Part shown: piece after piece, positions 17,385-27,208 of the stretch | Numbering within the stretch: position 1 is the first letter of the stretch | Layout: every line of letters begins with the position of its first letter | From: Caryophanales bacterium | GTDB lineage: Bacteria; Bacillota; Bacilli; JARBTR01 | Direction: 5' to 3' | Length of the DNA: 64,000 bases | Assembly (NCBI GenBank): GCA_029240105.1 | Contig: JARBTR010000002.1 | Span: forward strand, 378,214-442,213 | Translations under genes and position numbers: made by a program | Notes under the pieces: model-generated | Databases searched by the model: none | What the model was told of the DNA's origin: nothing | What the model saw: only the letters and a program-made list of their open reading frames with translations

Positions 17385-17927
17385 TTAGAGCTCTTCAACA
17401 ATGATATTGGAATTTGTATAGACACAAATTTCAGATGCGATTTTCAAAGCAGACTGAGCAATTTCCTTGGCAGTTAAATTGTCACCAGCATATTGCTTCA
17501 ATGCACGACCAGCTGATAAAGCATAGTTTCCACCAGAACCAATTGCAAGAATCCCATCATCAGGTTCAATGACTTCGCCTGTTCCTGAAACAAGTAACAA
17601 ATTATTTTCGTCCATAACGATTATCATAGCTTCTAACTTCTGTAGCATGCGGTCGCCACGCCATTTTTTTGCGAGTTCCACTGCTGCACGTTGCAAATTC
17701 CCATTATACTCGTTCAGTTTACCCTCAAATAATTCAAAAAGTGTAAATGCATCAGCAACAGAACCAGCAAAACCAGCAATTACTTTACCGTTAAATAAAC
17801 GGCGCACTTTTTTTGCTGTATTTTTCATAACAACAGCATTTCCTAATGTAACTTGGCCGTCTCCTGCCATTGCACTTTTTCCATTGTGCTGCACTGCAAA
17901 AATCGTGGTTGAATGAAATTCTGACAT
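17385..17927 (-). CDS. hslV: HslV (ClpQ/CodW) peptidase
   Basis: 180 residues, the proteasome-beta-like peptidase. The ATG at 17927 with AAGGAG upstream gives [27 protein letters not shown]. Most HslV proteins mature to expose Thr at the TT; Bacillus CodW carries this longer start and has been described as using an N-terminal Ser nucleophile after Met removal. The same MS(E/S)FH(S/A)TT pattern is seen here. The [14 protein letters not shown] motif and ICVYTN ending are conserved. It is second in the xerC-hslV-hslU-codY operon, which is split from xerC by a dispersed repeat. Confidence 0.95.
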   Translation of the reverse strand: MSEFHSTTIFAVQHNGKSAMAGDGQVTLGNAVVMKNTAKKVRRLFNGKVIAGFAGSVADAFTLFELFEGKLNEYNGNLQRAAVELAKKWRGDRMLQKLEAMIIVMDENNLLLVSGTGEVIEPDDGILAIGSGGNYALSAGRALKQYAGDNLTAKEIAQSALKIASEICVYTNSNIIVEEL

Positions 17928-18062
17928 ATCAATCTCCTTAGAATATAAATAATTCCCTATTTTTAAAATTTTCTTAACTTTCTCATTAATTAGTATTCTC
18001 AATTTATGTACTTTATTTAACCTGTTTTAGTTTCATTTTTTAAAAATAGGTTCTGATAAAGT

Positions 18063-18240
18063 TTAATGTTTATTTTTTAATCAAACAGAAATGCCATGTT
18101 GTTCATTGATAAAATGGCGGAAATTCCTGTGGTCGGTCTGTGAGCCTGTCGCGAAAGGCATGCTTTCGCCTTTCAGCCCTTTTCACCACGGGAATACCGC
18201 TCATTTTCTCTAATTTCCAACAAATTATATAATTGTTGAT
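18063..18240. repeat. Dispersed palindromic repeat, copy 1
   Basis: One of three related intergenic elements (others at 29491-29683 and 35690-35866). Shared core: a left arm containing ATTGATAAAATGGCGGAAAT and TCCTGTGGTCGG, and a right arm containing CAGCCCTTTTCACCACGGGA and TTTCTCTAATTTCCAACAA, which are imperfect reverse complements, so the whole forms a long hairpin. This copy carries the apical palindrome GCGAAAG-GCATG-CTTTCGC (18151-18169). It occupies most of the 461-base gap between hslV and xerC. It has no open reading frame of note. Confidence 0.8.
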
Positions 18241-18388
18241 AAAAAATAGATATATATCAACAACAAACTTTAGCAGAGCCTAAAAATAAAAATAAAAACA
18301 AAATCACATCGATAAAAAGAAAAATTCTTTTTTCCGAACGAATAAAGCCTTTTTTAGTCAAAAAGCTAAGTACCATGTTCACACTCAA

Positions 18389-19291
18389 CTACGCGCGCGG
18401 ATGGGCATTTTGATAAACAGATTTTAGTTTGTCCTTTGTCACATGCGTATAAATTTGTGTTGAGGAAATTTGTGCATGACCAAGCAACTCTTGTACCGAA
18501 CGCAAATCTGCACCATTGTTTAACATATGTGTAGCAAAAGTATGGCGAAGCATATGTGGATGTAAGGATGAAGTAGCCGATGCTTTTTGAATTATTTTAT
18601 TTAAAATATATCTGATTCCTCTGTCAGTAAGCGGTTTCCCTTGCCCATTAATAAATAAGATTTGATGGTCTTGTTTAAACTTAGATGTCAATTCTAATCG
18701 TGTTTCATTGATATATTGTTCCATTGCCGTTTTTGCATACTCCCCGAAAGGAATATAACGATCTTTTTTGCCTTTACCGTGAACTAAAACAACTCCAAGT
18801 GAAAAATTCAACTCATCTAATTTAATTGCAGTGCATTCACTGACACGCATTCCTGTTGAATATAACAGTTCCAATAATGCTAAATCACGTTTGCCAAGTG
18901 GCTCATTTGGGTCAATTGCAGCAAAAATAGGTTCCATTTCGTTTTCATATAAAAATCGAGGAAGTCTTTGCTCTTTCTTGGGTAATGACAATAAAACAAA
19001 TGGATTTTCTTCTACCATTTTTTCACGTACTAAAAACTTATAAAAACTGCGCAAGCAAGATATTTTTCGACTCAATGACTTTTTCGAAAGCTTTCTTTTC
19101 GTTAATTCCGTTAAAAAAAGACGCGCATCCGAATAAGCGACAGACTTAAGATCAACAATCGCTTCTTGTTGAATAAATTGAGTAAATTCCGCTAAATCCA
19201 ATTGATAATGTTTTAGAGTATTTGCAGAATAATTCTTCTCAATTTTCATGTATTCAACAAATAATGCAATCTCAGTTTCTATTGTCCCCAA
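18389..19291 (-). CDS. xerC: Tyrosine recombinase XerC (CodV)
   Basis: 300 residues with all five catalytic positions: Arg in TGMRVSE, Lys in HGKGKKDR, HxxR in HMLRH, His in LLGHAQ and the Tyr nucleophile in TQIYTHV. With XerD it resolves chromosome dimers at dif. I prefer the TTG at 19291, six bases after AAAGAGGTG, giving a length near the 304 residues of B. subtilis CodV; an in-frame GTG ten codons upstream has no binding site. Position ahead of hslVU-codY is conserved, but the gene before it in other Bacillales (trmFO) is here separated by the ktr pair on the other strand. Confidence 0.93.
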   Translation of the reverse strand: MGTIETEIALFVEYMKIEKNYSANTLKHYQLDLAEFTQFIQQEAIVDLKSVAYSDARLFLTELTKRKLSKKSLSRKISCLRSFYKFLVREKMVEENPFVLLSLPKKEQRLPRFLYENEMEPIFAAIDPNEPLGKRDLALLELLYSTGMRVSECTAIKLDELNFSLGVVLVHGKGKKDRYIPFGEYAKTAMEQYINETRLELTSKFKQDHQILFINGQGKPLTDRGIRYILNKIIQKASATSSLHPHMLRHTFATHMLNNGADLRSVQELLGHAQISSTQIYTHVTKDKLKSVYQNAHPRA

Positions 19292-19625
19292 TTCAAGCAC
19301 CTCTTTTGTAAAAATTATCACGATTGAAGCGAAATTTCAATCAATTATGATTATTTTCTATCCAGTTTACACGTGCGCACTTTTTAAAATACACACAAAT
19401 CCAACCTAAAATCAGATATTCGAACAAATGATTTATTTGATAAGTCATTTAATAACTGACCATTTCTTTAATAACCCATGTTTCATTCTGTTCTTTACCT
19501 TTGAAAAAATTTCGATTTTTCGACATGAAAATACAATTTATCTGTTTTTTTAACTAATATTCATTTAAAAAAGTTTTATGATGTGTAAAATAGGTTAGGT
19601 AAACAATTTTAGGAGTGATAAATAG

Positions 19626-20282
19626 TTGAAGAAGCAATTTGCTGTTTTTGGATTAGGACGTTTTGGTGGAAGCCTTGTTAAAGAGTTTGCAAAAATGGAT
19701 GTAGATGTTTTGGCTGTAGATTCAGATATGGATGTTGTGAACGAGTATGCTAAATATGCAGCTCACGTTGTGCAAGCAAATGGATTTGATGAAGCCAATC
19801 TTAAAGCCTTGGGTATATCAAATTTTGATCATGTATTTGTTTCCTATGGTGAAAATATTGAGGGCAGTATTTTAACCTCACTTTTATTGAAAGAAATGGG
19901 TATCCCGAAAGTTTGGGCAAAAGCTCATAATGACTATCATAAAAGAGTGTTAGAGAAAATTGGTGTTGATCGGGTGATTCATCCAGAACGGGACATGGCA
20001 AAACGTGTTGTGCATCACGTTGTAAATGATAACATCGTGGATTATTTTCAATTGTCGGAAAATCATAGTATTGTCGAAATTCGTGCAACGGAGAAAACCC
20101 ACGGAAAAACTGTTGTCGATTTAGATGTACGTTCAAAATACAATTGTAACATTATTGCCTTTCAATTAGGAGAAGATAACATCGTTATTCCAGATGCAAA
20201 CTATCGGATACAAAAAGACGATATTCTATTGGTAATTGGGAAAAACAGTGACTTAGAACGTTTTGAAAAAGTTGGCGTCTAG
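19626..20282 (+). CDS. Ktr potassium-uptake regulatory subunit (KtrA/KtrC type)
   Basis: 218 residues with an N-terminal RCK-N Rossmann domain (FGLGRFGGSLVKEF nucleotide loop, VLAVDSD acidic end of beta-2) and a C-terminal RCK-C domain (about residues 135-218), the site where c-di-AMP binds in Bacillus KtrA/KtrC. It forms an octameric cytoplasmic ring gating KtrB with ATP/ADP. The start is TTG with AGGAG upstream. Resemblance in HPERDMAKR and DYFQLSE(N/E)HSIVEI is closer to KtrC than KtrA, in my recollection. The 304-base gap upstream is AT-rich, with only a weak promoter (TAAAAT near 19585) and no recognised riboswitch. It is inserted between trmFO and xerC. Confidence 0.9.
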   Translation: MKKQFAVFGLGRFGGSLVKEFAKMDVDVLAVDSDMDVVNEYAKYAAHVVQANGFDEANLKALGISNFDHVFVSYGENIEGSILTSLLLKEMGIPKVWAKAHNDYHKRVLEKIGVDRVIHPERDMAKRVVHHVVNDNIVDYFQLSENHSIVEIRATEKTHGKTVVDLDVRSKYNCNIIAFQLGEDNIVIPDANYRIQKDDILLVIGKNSDLERFEKVGV

Positions 20283-20283
20283 T

Positions 20284-21528
20284 ATGCATTTGAAAAGAAT
20301 ATCTCCATATCAAATGCTCCTTATGGCATTTTCTAGTTTAATTTTTGGTGGAACACTATTATTAAAATTACCGATATCTACTAAGATTCCAATCAATTGG
20401 ATTGATGCATTATTTACCGCAACATCAGCCTGTACGGTGACTGGCCTGAATACTGTGGATACAGCTTCAACATATACCATTTTTGGACAGGTTGTTATTC
20501 TGCTGCTTATTCAATTGGGTGGATTAGGGATTATGTCCTTTGCAATACTTTTCTTTATTATGCTTGGTAAAAAAATAGGCTTTAAAGAACGTTTGTTAAT
20601 GCAACAGGCATTGAACCAAAACAGAATTGGTGGAGTTATTAAGCTACTTCGAAATCTTTTTATTATTTCATTTTCTGTAGAGTTGGTTGCAATGTTTTTC
20701 TTATCTCTTAGATGGGTGCCAGAGTTTGGTTGGTCTAAGGGACTTTATTACAGTTTATTTCATTCTATTTCAGCTTTTAATAACGCTGGATTTGCGTTAT
20801 GGGCAGATAATATTACCCGATATGTTGGGGATCCAATTATCAATATTACTTTAGCAGGACTGTTTATTATTGGTGGGTTAGGATTTACAGTAATTTTAGA
20901 TATTATTACAAAAAGGAGCTTTAAAAAACTCAGTCTTCATTCCAAAATCATGATTGTCAGTACGATCGCATTGAACCTCATTTCGATTGTAGTACTTTTT
21001 ATTTTAGAGTTTAGAAATCCCGGAACACTTGCTAATCTACCAACTTTATCTGATAAATTATGGGCGTCATTTTTCCAAGCTACGAGCCCTAGAACTGCAG
21101 GGTTTAACTCAATTAACATTGGAGCCATGCATGACTCTTCGATTTTCTTTACTACAGTCCTCATGTTTATTGGTTTTATTCGCGGGAAAAGTCGAGTTGT
21201 GTTAGCTAAACGAAGTATACATGAATCTGTTTTGATACGCTCACTTTCCGTTGCTATTATTGCGTTTATTTTTGTGAATATAGCTACATTTATTTTGACT
21301 TTAACAGAAAATCAAAAGTTTATTGCTCTATTGTTCGAAGTAGTTTCCGCCTTTGGTACGGTAGGACTATCAATGGGGATTACCTCATCCCTTTCGTTTG
21401 TTGGAAAGATTGTAATTATTGTAATCATGTTCTTAGGTAAAATTGGTCCATTAACTTTTATCTTATCTTTTTCACGTAAAACGAATGAACCATTGAAGTA
21501 TCCAGAAGAGGATATCCTAATAGGCTAA
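20284..21528 (+). CDS. ktrB: Ktr potassium channel subunit with missing gate-loop segment
   Basis: 414 residues, SKT-superfamily K+ translocator. Filter segments of the four repeats are visible: ACTVTGLNT (50-57), AFNNAGFAL, SPRTAGFNS and AFGTVGLSMG. Compared with remembered B. subtilis KtrB (445 aa), the stretch MFIG-AGSASTASGIK...-RGK is reduced to MFIG-FI-RGK at residues 294-302: about 24 residues, the intramembrane gate loop of repeat 3, are absent without a frameshift. The chosen ATG follows the ktrA stop codon by one base; an upstream TTG at 20263 is an alternative. Transport may be deregulated or impaired. Confidence 0.88.
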   Translation: MHLKRISPYQMLLMAFSSLIFGGTLLLKLPISTKIPINWIDALFTATSACTVTGLNTVDTASTYTIFGQVVILLLIQLGGLGIMSFAILFFIMLGKKIGFKERLLMQQALNQNRIGGVIKLLRNLFIISFSVELVAMFFLSLRWVPEFGWSKGLYYSLFHSISAFNNAGFALWADNITRYVGDPIINITLAGLFIIGGLGFTVILDIITKRSFKKLSLHSKIMIVSTIALNLISIVVLFILEFRNPGTLANLPTLSDKLWASFFQATSPRTAGFNSINIGAMHDSSIFFTTVLMFIGFIRGKSRVVLAKRSIHESVLIRSLSVAIIAFIFVNIATFILTLTENQKFIALLFEVVSAFGTVGLSMGITSSLSFVGKIVIIVIMFLGKIGPLTFILSFSRKTNEPLKYPEEDILIG

Positions 21529-21552
21529 AACGGTGAATAATTAAAAAATAAA

Positions 21553-21588
21553 AACTTTATGAAATTGATAATTTCATAAAGTTTTTTT
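21553..21588 (+). terminator. Terminator of the ktr operon
   Basis: Perfect 14-bp arms AACTTTATGAAATT / AATTTCATAAAGTT with a GAT loop and a T7 tail follow ktrB by 24 bases. It is probably bidirectional, since trmFO converges on it from the right. Confidence 0.9.
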
Positions 21589-21677
21589 AATAGAATTAAT
21601 TCTATTTGTGGAATTGCTTTTTTTATTATTCAAAACCGTTGTGACAGAAAGATTTGAGTTATAAGATTGAAGTTTTT

Positions 21678-22991
21678 TTAAAATGAAGCTTTTTTAAATG
21701 TTTCTAAAGCTTCGAGTGCACGATTAGCCAATGTTTCATAACGTTCTGCTTTTGCCTTAATTTTTACCGGAAGTTCTGGTAAAAGGCCAAAGTTCGCATT
21801 CATAGGTTGGAACCCATTTTGACTTGTTGATGTGATGTAATGCGCCATACTTCCAATGGAAGTTTCGGTTGGAAACTGAACAACATCTAATCCTCGTGCC
21901 AAACGACCCGCGTTCAGACCAGCGATTAAACCAGATGCTGCTGATTCAACGTATCCCTCTACCCCAGTCATTTGACCAGCAAAGAATAAGTTTTCATTCG
22001 CTCGTGATTGGTACGTTGGTTGCATTAACTTCGGTGAGTTTATGAACGTGTTGCGATGCATCACACCGTAACGAACGATTTCAGCATTTTCAAGACCAGG
22101 AATTAATTGAATCACTTTCTTTTGTGCTGGCCAAGTCATATGCGTCTGAAACCCTACAATGTTAAAAAGGGACCCAGCAGCGTTATCTTGCCTTAACTGC
22201 ACAACTGCAAAAGGACGCTTGTCCGTTTTAGGATCTTCAAGTCCAACTGGTTTCATCGGGCCAAATAACATGGTTTTTGGACCACGTTTTGCCAAAACCT
22301 CGATTGGCATACACCCTTCGAAATAGATTTCTTTTTCAAAAGTTTTAAGTGGCACGACATCAGCTGTTGTAATTGCCTCATAAAAGGCATCAAATTCCTC
22401 TCGTGACATCGGGCAATTTAAATAAGCCGCTTCGCCTTTATCATAACGAGATTTCAAATAAACTTTATCAAAGTTGATAGATTCTTTATCAATGATTGGC
22501 GCTGCAGCATCGTAGAAATAAAAATATTCCTCGCCAAATAAATCTTGTATTTGTTTGCTCATTGATTCACTTGTAAGAGGTCCAGTTGCAATTACGGTGA
22601 TTCCTTCAGTAGGAATTTCAGTCACTTCTTCTTCGTGAATAGTCACATTTGGATGTTCAGAAACAAGTTTAGTTACCAGTTGTGCGAAACCTTCACGGTC
22701 AACTGCCAAAGCACCCCCAGCAGGTACAGCAGTTGCATCCGCCGCTTTCATAATGACAGAGTTTAAACGGCGCATTTCTTCTTTTAGCACACCTACTGCA
22801 TTAGTTAACATGTTTGAACGCAAGGAGTTACTACATACAAGTTCAGCGAAATCAGTTGTCTGGTGCTGTGGTGTTTGCTTAACTTTTCTCATTTCATAAA
22901 GGTTAACCTTTACGCCTTGTTCTGCAATTTGCCAAGCCGCTTCACTTCCAGCAAGGCCGGCTCCTATTACATTTACTACTTGATTACTCAA
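21678..22991 (-). CDS. trmFO: Folate/FAD-dependent tRNA m5U54 methyltransferase TrmFO
   Basis: 437 residues. Makes 5-methyluridine at position 54 of tRNA with methylene-THF and FADH2. The FAD dinucleotide loop [20 protein letters not shown] is at the start, and the GidA-related blocks [11 protein letters not shown] (with the conserved Cys), [12 protein letters not shown] and [17 protein letters not shown] are present. It lies downstream of topA as in B. subtilis, with one GNAT gene inserted between. Confidence 0.96.
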   Translation of the reverse strand: MSNQVVNVIGAGLAGSEAAWQIAEQGVKVNLYEMRKVKQTPQHQTTDFAELVCSNSLRSNMLTNAVGVLKEEMRRLNSVIMKAADATAVPAGGALAVDREGFAQLVTKLVSEHPNVTIHEEEVTEIPTEGITVIATGPLTSESMSKQIQDLFGEEYFYFYDAAAPIIDKESINFDKVYLKSRYDKGEAAYLNCPMSREEFDAFYEAITTADVVPLKTFEKEIYFEGCMPIEVLAKRGPKTMLFGPMKPVGLEDPKTDKRPFAVVQLRQDNAAGSLFNIVGFQTHMTWPAQKKVIQLIPGLENAEIVRYGVMHRNTFINSPKLMQPTYQSRANENLFFAGQMTGVEGYVESAASGLIAGLNAGRLARGLDVVQFPTETSIGSMAHYITSTSQNGFQPMNANFGLLPELPVKIKAKAERYETLANRALEALETFKKASF

Positions 22992-23152
22992 ATCTATTCC
23001 TCATTTCATTAATCATCTTTTTTCTCTTATAAAAATTCAATAGGATTATTCTATAACGCGAAAGGTAAATATACAAATTAGATTTTTAAAAAAATGTGTT
23101 ACTTTTTTTTGATAATTATAAAAAGACTTTAATCGAAAAAAGTAACTAAAAT

Positions 23153-23178
23153 TAAAAAGAACCCAAAGGTTCCTTTTG
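23153..23178 (-). terminator. Terminator of the GNAT gene
   Basis: Arms AAAGGAACC / GGTTCTTTT around a short loop with a T-run on the minus strand lie about 45 bases after the acetyltransferase stop codon. Confidence 0.7.
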
Positions 23179-23223
23179 TCGTTATAAAAGTAAATTACAT
23201 AATAGTTTTCTTTCTCTTATAAA

Positions 23224-23730
23224 TTATAGCTTTATCCTTGACATCAAAAATTCATCAACGTATTCACCGTTTCTAATTGAACCTTTTCTAATGATGCCCT
23301 CTTTTTCAAAACCGAATTTTTTGTATAACTTTATTGCTTTTTCATTATCAACGTATACTGTCAAATCAACACGTACAAGTTTCAGCCAATTGTCTGCAAT
23401 ATCTATAATAGTTTTCAATAGTGCCTTGCCGACACCCATTCCTTGGTAATCCTTATGTACCATCAAACCAAAGCTAGCACTGTGTCTTTTGCGAGGATTT
23501 GCCCCAACATGTAAACCAATATGACCTATTATTAATTGTTCACCGTTTTCTTTTGTGGTTACTGCAACAAAAACATGATCGTTTGGACCTGCATTCGTAA
23601 TAAAATCTTCATTTCTTTTTATTCGCTCAGAAGGTATTCCTAGTATAGTTTCAAAAACACCAGGCATGCGACGCAACGCATTTATTCCCTCCCCGTCCCC
23701 AGGTTGTACTGGCCTTATTATAAAATCCAT
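23224..23730 (-). CDS. GNAT acetyltransferase
   Basis: A 168-residue acetyltransferase. The acetyl-CoA loop VHKDYQGMGVGKALLKTI (Q-x-x-G-x-G) and the ending LTVYVDNEKAIKLYKKFGFEKEGIIRKG place it among the YhhY/phosphinothricin-type GNATs. It is inserted between topA and trmFO, with its own terminator. RBS AAGGGGG lies seven to eight bases before the ATG. The substrate is unknown. Confidence 0.83.
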   Translation of the reverse strand: MDFIIRPVQPGDGEGINALRRMPGVFETILGIPSERIKRNEDFITNAGPNDHVFVAVTTKENGEQLIIGHIGLHVGANPRKRHSASFGLMVHKDYQGMGVGKALLKTIIDIADNWLKLVRVDLTVYVDNEKAIKLYKKFGFEKEGIIRKGSIRNGEYVDEFLMSRIKL

Positions 23731-23917
23731 AGTTATTCCCCCTTTTAATTATTAAATTGCTCTTATGCAACAATATTTACCAATATCGTACTACATTAAC
23801 TTAAGAGCAACAATCTTTGGGAAACAGACTGTATAAAAACAACTCGCTTCCTAAAAATCAAAGCTTAATAAAAAAACGAGCAACCTAAGTTACTCGTAAA
23901 ATTTAATGAATGTTCAG

Positions 23918-25990
23918 TTAGGACTGTATACCCTCTTTGTAATCGCAGCTTGTACATTGTACTTGAACACCCTTTTTGAGCTTTTTCTCAACGAGGATAT
24001 GATCGCAGCTTGGGCATTTGCGGTCAATTGGCTTATCCCATGATACGTAGTCGCATGTTGGGAAAGTGTCGCAACCGTAGAAAATCTTTCCCTTTTTACT
24101 TTTACGCTCAATGACATGCCCTTTTTCACATTTCGGACATGTAATGCCTGTGTCCTTAACGATTGGCTTAGCATTTCGACATTCTGGGAAATTGCTACAT
24201 GCCATGAATTTACCGTAACGTCCCATTTTGTATACCATTGGGTGGCCACAAAGCTCGCAATCCTCACCAGTTGGTAGGTCCCGAACCTCAACCTTTTCCA
24301 TTTCTTTTTCTGCTTTATCTAAATAGACAGCAAAATTTTTATAGAATTCAGCAATGACAGCTTCCCACTCGCTTTCACCAACGCCAACATGGTCAAGCTC
24401 TTTTTCCATATTCGCTGTGAATTTCACATTGATGATATCAGGGAAAAATTCAACCAATAGCTTGTGAACGACTTCTCCAAGTTCTTTCGGAACAAAACGT
24501 TTGTTTTCTAATGCCACATAACCACGTTTTTGAATCGTGTCAATTGTTGGTGCATAGGTTGATGGTCGCCCTATACCTAACTCTTCAAGGGTTTTTACAA
24601 GTTTTGCCTCGGAATAACGTGAAGGTGGCTGAGTGAAGTGTTGGCTATCTTCCATTTTCAAGGCTTCTACAACATCCCCCTCGCTCATATCAGGGAGCAT
24701 ATTGTCCTTTTCTTCTTTGCCTTCTTCTTCGCTTTCCACATATACCTTCATAAACCCAGGGAATTTAATTTTCGAACCATTAGCTCGGAAAATCACATTC
24801 TCGTTTTGTAAGTCAACTGACATTGTATCAATAACAGCTGGGGCCATTTGGCTTGCAATGAAACGATCCCAAATCATTTTATACAGACGATATTGGTCAC
24901 GAGACAAGTATTCCTTTATACTCTCTGGAGTTCGATCTAAACTTGTAGGACGAATCGCTTCGTGAGCATCTTGTGCAGCAGCGTTTTTCTTCGCGGCACG
25001 ATTTACACTACCAAGATACTCAGCACCATAATTTGATTCGATATATGATTTTGCTTCTGCTTTCGCCGTATCAGAAATTCGAGTTGAATCTGTACGCATA
25101 TACGTAATTAAACCGTCATGTGTTTTACCAATTGTAATACCTTCATATAACTGCTGGGCAATTTGCATTGTTTTCTTTGTACGGAAGTTCAGCTTACGTG
25201 AAGCATCCTGTTGCAGAGATGAAGTCGTAAATGAGAAAGCTGGATTACGGAGCTTCTCCTTTTTTGTTACTGATTTGACAGTGAAATCTTTACCTTTAAT
25301 GGTAGAAAGTACTTTTTGTACATCCTGCTCAGTATGTAATTCACTTTTATCACCAGCAATACTATGGAAGTTGGCTTTAAAAATTTCTTTCCCTTTTTTA
25401 AATTGGCCGTTTAAATTCCAATACTCTACTGGTACAAAGTTTCTGATTTCGTTCTCGCGGTCAATAATGAGCCCTACTGTTACGGATTGTACACGACCAG
25501 CAGAAAGACCCTTTTTAACTTTTTTCCATAACAAAGGACTGATTTTATAACCTACTAATCGGTCAAGAATACGTCGCCCCTGTTGTGCATGGACCAAATC
25601 TAAATTGATTGGTCTCGGATGTTTAAATGACTCTTTAATAGCATCCTTTGTAATTTCATTAAAGACTACTCGGCAGTCTTCGCTTACATTAACACCTAAA
25701 ATATGAGCTAAATGCCAAGCAATTGCTTCTCCTTCGCGATCCGGATCGGCTGCTAGATATATTTTTTTTGCTGACTTTGCAGCCTTCTTTAATTTATTTA
25801 TTAAGTCACCCTTACCGCGAATATTGATATACTTGGGCTCAAAATTATTTTCTATATCAATTCCAATGGTACTTTTCGGTAAATCACGAATATGCCCCAT
25901 TGAAGCCATCACCGTGTATTTAGAACTTAGATATTTTGCAATCGTCTTTGTTTTTGCAGGCGATTCAACAATAACTAAATAATCTGCCAT
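23918..25990 (-). CDS. topA: DNA topoisomerase I
   Basis: 690 residues, type IA. The TOPRIM domain has [18 protein letters not shown] and [12 protein letters not shown]; the catalytic Tyr lies in [14 protein letters not shown]-terminal zinc ribbons are seen as CELCG...CSNFPEC, CPKC...CDTFPTC and CPSC...CTSC. It relaxes negative supercoils behind RNA polymerase. I choose the ATG at 25990 ([18 protein letters not shown] upstream); another ATG lies five codons earlier. It follows dprA as in B. subtilis. Confidence 0.97.
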   Translation of the reverse strand: MADYLVIVESPAKTKTIAKYLSSKYTVMASMGHIRDLPKSTIGIDIENNFEPKYINIRGKGDLINKLKKAAKSAKKIYLAADPDREGEAIAWHLAHILGVNVSEDCRVVFNEITKDAIKESFKHPRPINLDLVHAQQGRRILDRLVGYKISPLLWKKVKKGLSAGRVQSVTVGLIIDRENEIRNFVPVEYWNLNGQFKKGKEIFKANFHSIAGDKSELHTEQDVQKVLSTIKGKDFTVKSVTKKEKLRNPAFSFTTSSLQQDASRKLNFRTKKTMQIAQQLYEGITIGKTHDGLITYMRTDSTRISDTAKAEAKSYIESNYGAEYLGSVNRAAKKNAAAQDAHEAIRPTSLDRTPESIKEYLSRDQYRLYKMIWDRFIASQMAPAVIDTMSVDLQNENVIFRANGSKIKFPGFMKVYVESEEEGKEEKDNMLPDMSEGDVVEALKMEDSQHFTQPPSRYSEAKLVKTLEELGIGRPSTYAPTIDTIQKRGYVALENKRFVPKELGEVVHKLLVEFFPDIINVKFTANMEKELDHVGVGESEWEAVIAEFYKNFAVYLDKAEKEMEKVEVRDLPTGEDCELCGHPMVYKMGRYGKFMACSNFPECRNAKPIVKDTGITCPKCEKGHVIERKSKKGKIFYGCDTFPTCDYVSWDKPIDRKCPSCDHILVEKKLKKGVQVQCTSCDYKEGIQS

Positions 25991-26098
25991 GTATGCATCT
26001 TCCATTCTTTAAAATACTTCTGTCGCAAACTTTATTACAGATTTAAAATTTTTGCAACTTTAAAATATATTTTATTTCCATTTTTTTATAATTTTAGG

Positions 26099-26133
26099 TA
26101 AAAAAAGAGCCATTCAACGTAGGTTGAATAGCC
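26099..26133 (-). terminator. Terminator of dprA
   Basis: Arms GGCTATTCAAC / GTTGAATGGC (one G-U) followed by a T-run on the minus strand, about 40 bases after dprA. topA therefore probably has its own promoter in the 180-base gap. Confidence 0.82.
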
Positions 26134-26172
26134 AATTTCATACTTTGTTATAAAAAATTTATACTTTTTCTA

Positions 26173-27051
26173 CTATTTTATTCCCCATTCTTCAAGAATA
26201 TCTTTCGCATGTTGTATGACCCTAGCACCCTGCCGTATCAATTCATTTGGACCTTCAGACTCGGGAGAAAAGAGACTGCCTGGCACAGCGAAAATATCCT
26301 TCCCATGATTTAGCCCCTGCTCAACTGTTATAAAAGTACCACTTCTCTTTTTCCCTTCAATAACAAGAATTGATTTTGAGAGACCGCTGATAATCCGATT
26401 TCTTGCTGGAAAGTGATGTTTTTGAGGTGGCATATTTGGGGGATATTCGGTAATCAGTAGACCTTTTTGAGATATTTCATCTGCTAGATGCTGATTTTCT
26501 TGGGGGTACATTTTATGAAAACCGCTTCCGATTACACCGATTACTTTACCACCGGCATGAAGGGCTTGCCATTGCGCATGAGAGTCAATGCCCTTCGCCA
26601 AACCACTTACAATCGGGATTCCTGCTTGAATAATTTCCGGTATGAGATGGTTGGTTACTTGTATTCCGTATGTAGTCGGTTTTCGCGTTCCGATAACAGC
26701 TAAAATAGTTTCTTCATTTAATAGCCGGGTGTCGCCTTTGCAGTAAAGGATCCAAGGCGGTTGATGGATTTCTTTGAGGGATTCTGGGTATTCTTCGTCA
26801 AGAATGGTAAGAACTTTGATGTTGGATTGCAGGACATATTCATATGTATTATGAAGAAAAGGGTTTAGTAGATCGTTTAAGAAACTTGCGAGGTTTTGAG
26901 AAGGATGATTGAATATTCTTTGCCAATAGGTTTCAGGCCAAGAATAAAGAAGTTTAAGTTCCGGATCGTCTTTTAGAATTTGATATAGGACTTGCCATCC
27001 TGCCCCACGACAGTGATCCAGATGGACAAGCCTTTGTTTCCAAGTTTGCAT
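26173..27051 (-). CDS. dprA: DNA-processing protein DprA (Smf)
   Basis: 292 residues. It loads RecA on incoming single-stranded DNA during transformation. The extended Rossmann fold shows AVIGTRKPTTYG, SGLAKGIDSHAQ, VIGSGFHKMYPQENQ and FPARNRIISGLSKSILVIEG, all family hallmarks. The ATG at 27051 is chosen for its AGGAG; an in-frame start 21 codons upstream has none. The C-terminal winged-helix domain seen in longer DprA proteins is absent, as in Bacillus Smf. Confidence 0.95.
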   Translation of the reverse strand: MQTWKQRLVHLDHCRGAGWQVLYQILKDDPELKLLYSWPETYWQRIFNHPSQNLASFLNDLLNPFLHNTYEYVLQSNIKVLTILDEEYPESLKEIHQPPWILYCKGDTRLLNEETILAVIGTRKPTTYGIQVTNHLIPEIIQAGIPIVSGLAKGIDSHAQWQALHAGGKVIGVIGSGFHKMYPQENQHLADEISQKGLLITEYPPNMPPQKHHFPARNRIISGLSKSILVIEGKKRSGTFITVEQGLNHGKDIFAVPGSLFSPESEGPNELIRQGARVIQHAKDILEEWGIK

Positions 27052-27113
27052 TTGAGGCTCCTTTCGAAAATAAATAGATAAAATTTTAATAGATAAAAAA
27101 TCAACAATAATCA

Positions 27114-27154
27114 TAAAAAAACTAACCGATATATTGTAACATCAGTTAGTTTTG
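27114..27154 (-). terminator. Terminator of sucCD
   Basis: Arms AAACTAACTGAT / ATCGGTTAGTTT, with one mismatch, are followed by T on the minus strand. The hairpin lies 55 bases after the sucD stop codon. Confidence 0.8.
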
Positions 27155-27208
27155 TAAGTGGATTCTTCATATTAAACTAAAATTTTCTTGGTTATATAAA
27201 CAATAGCT

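Noticed and set aside
19322..19625. c-di-AMP (ydaO) riboswitch before the ktr genes
   Set aside because: I saw none of the conserved ydaO core elements or an associated terminator in this 304-base leader, although ktrAB in B. subtilis has one.
23914..24291. Frame inside topA in another phase
   Set aside because: It is an overlapping shadow of the Cys-rich topA C-terminus.
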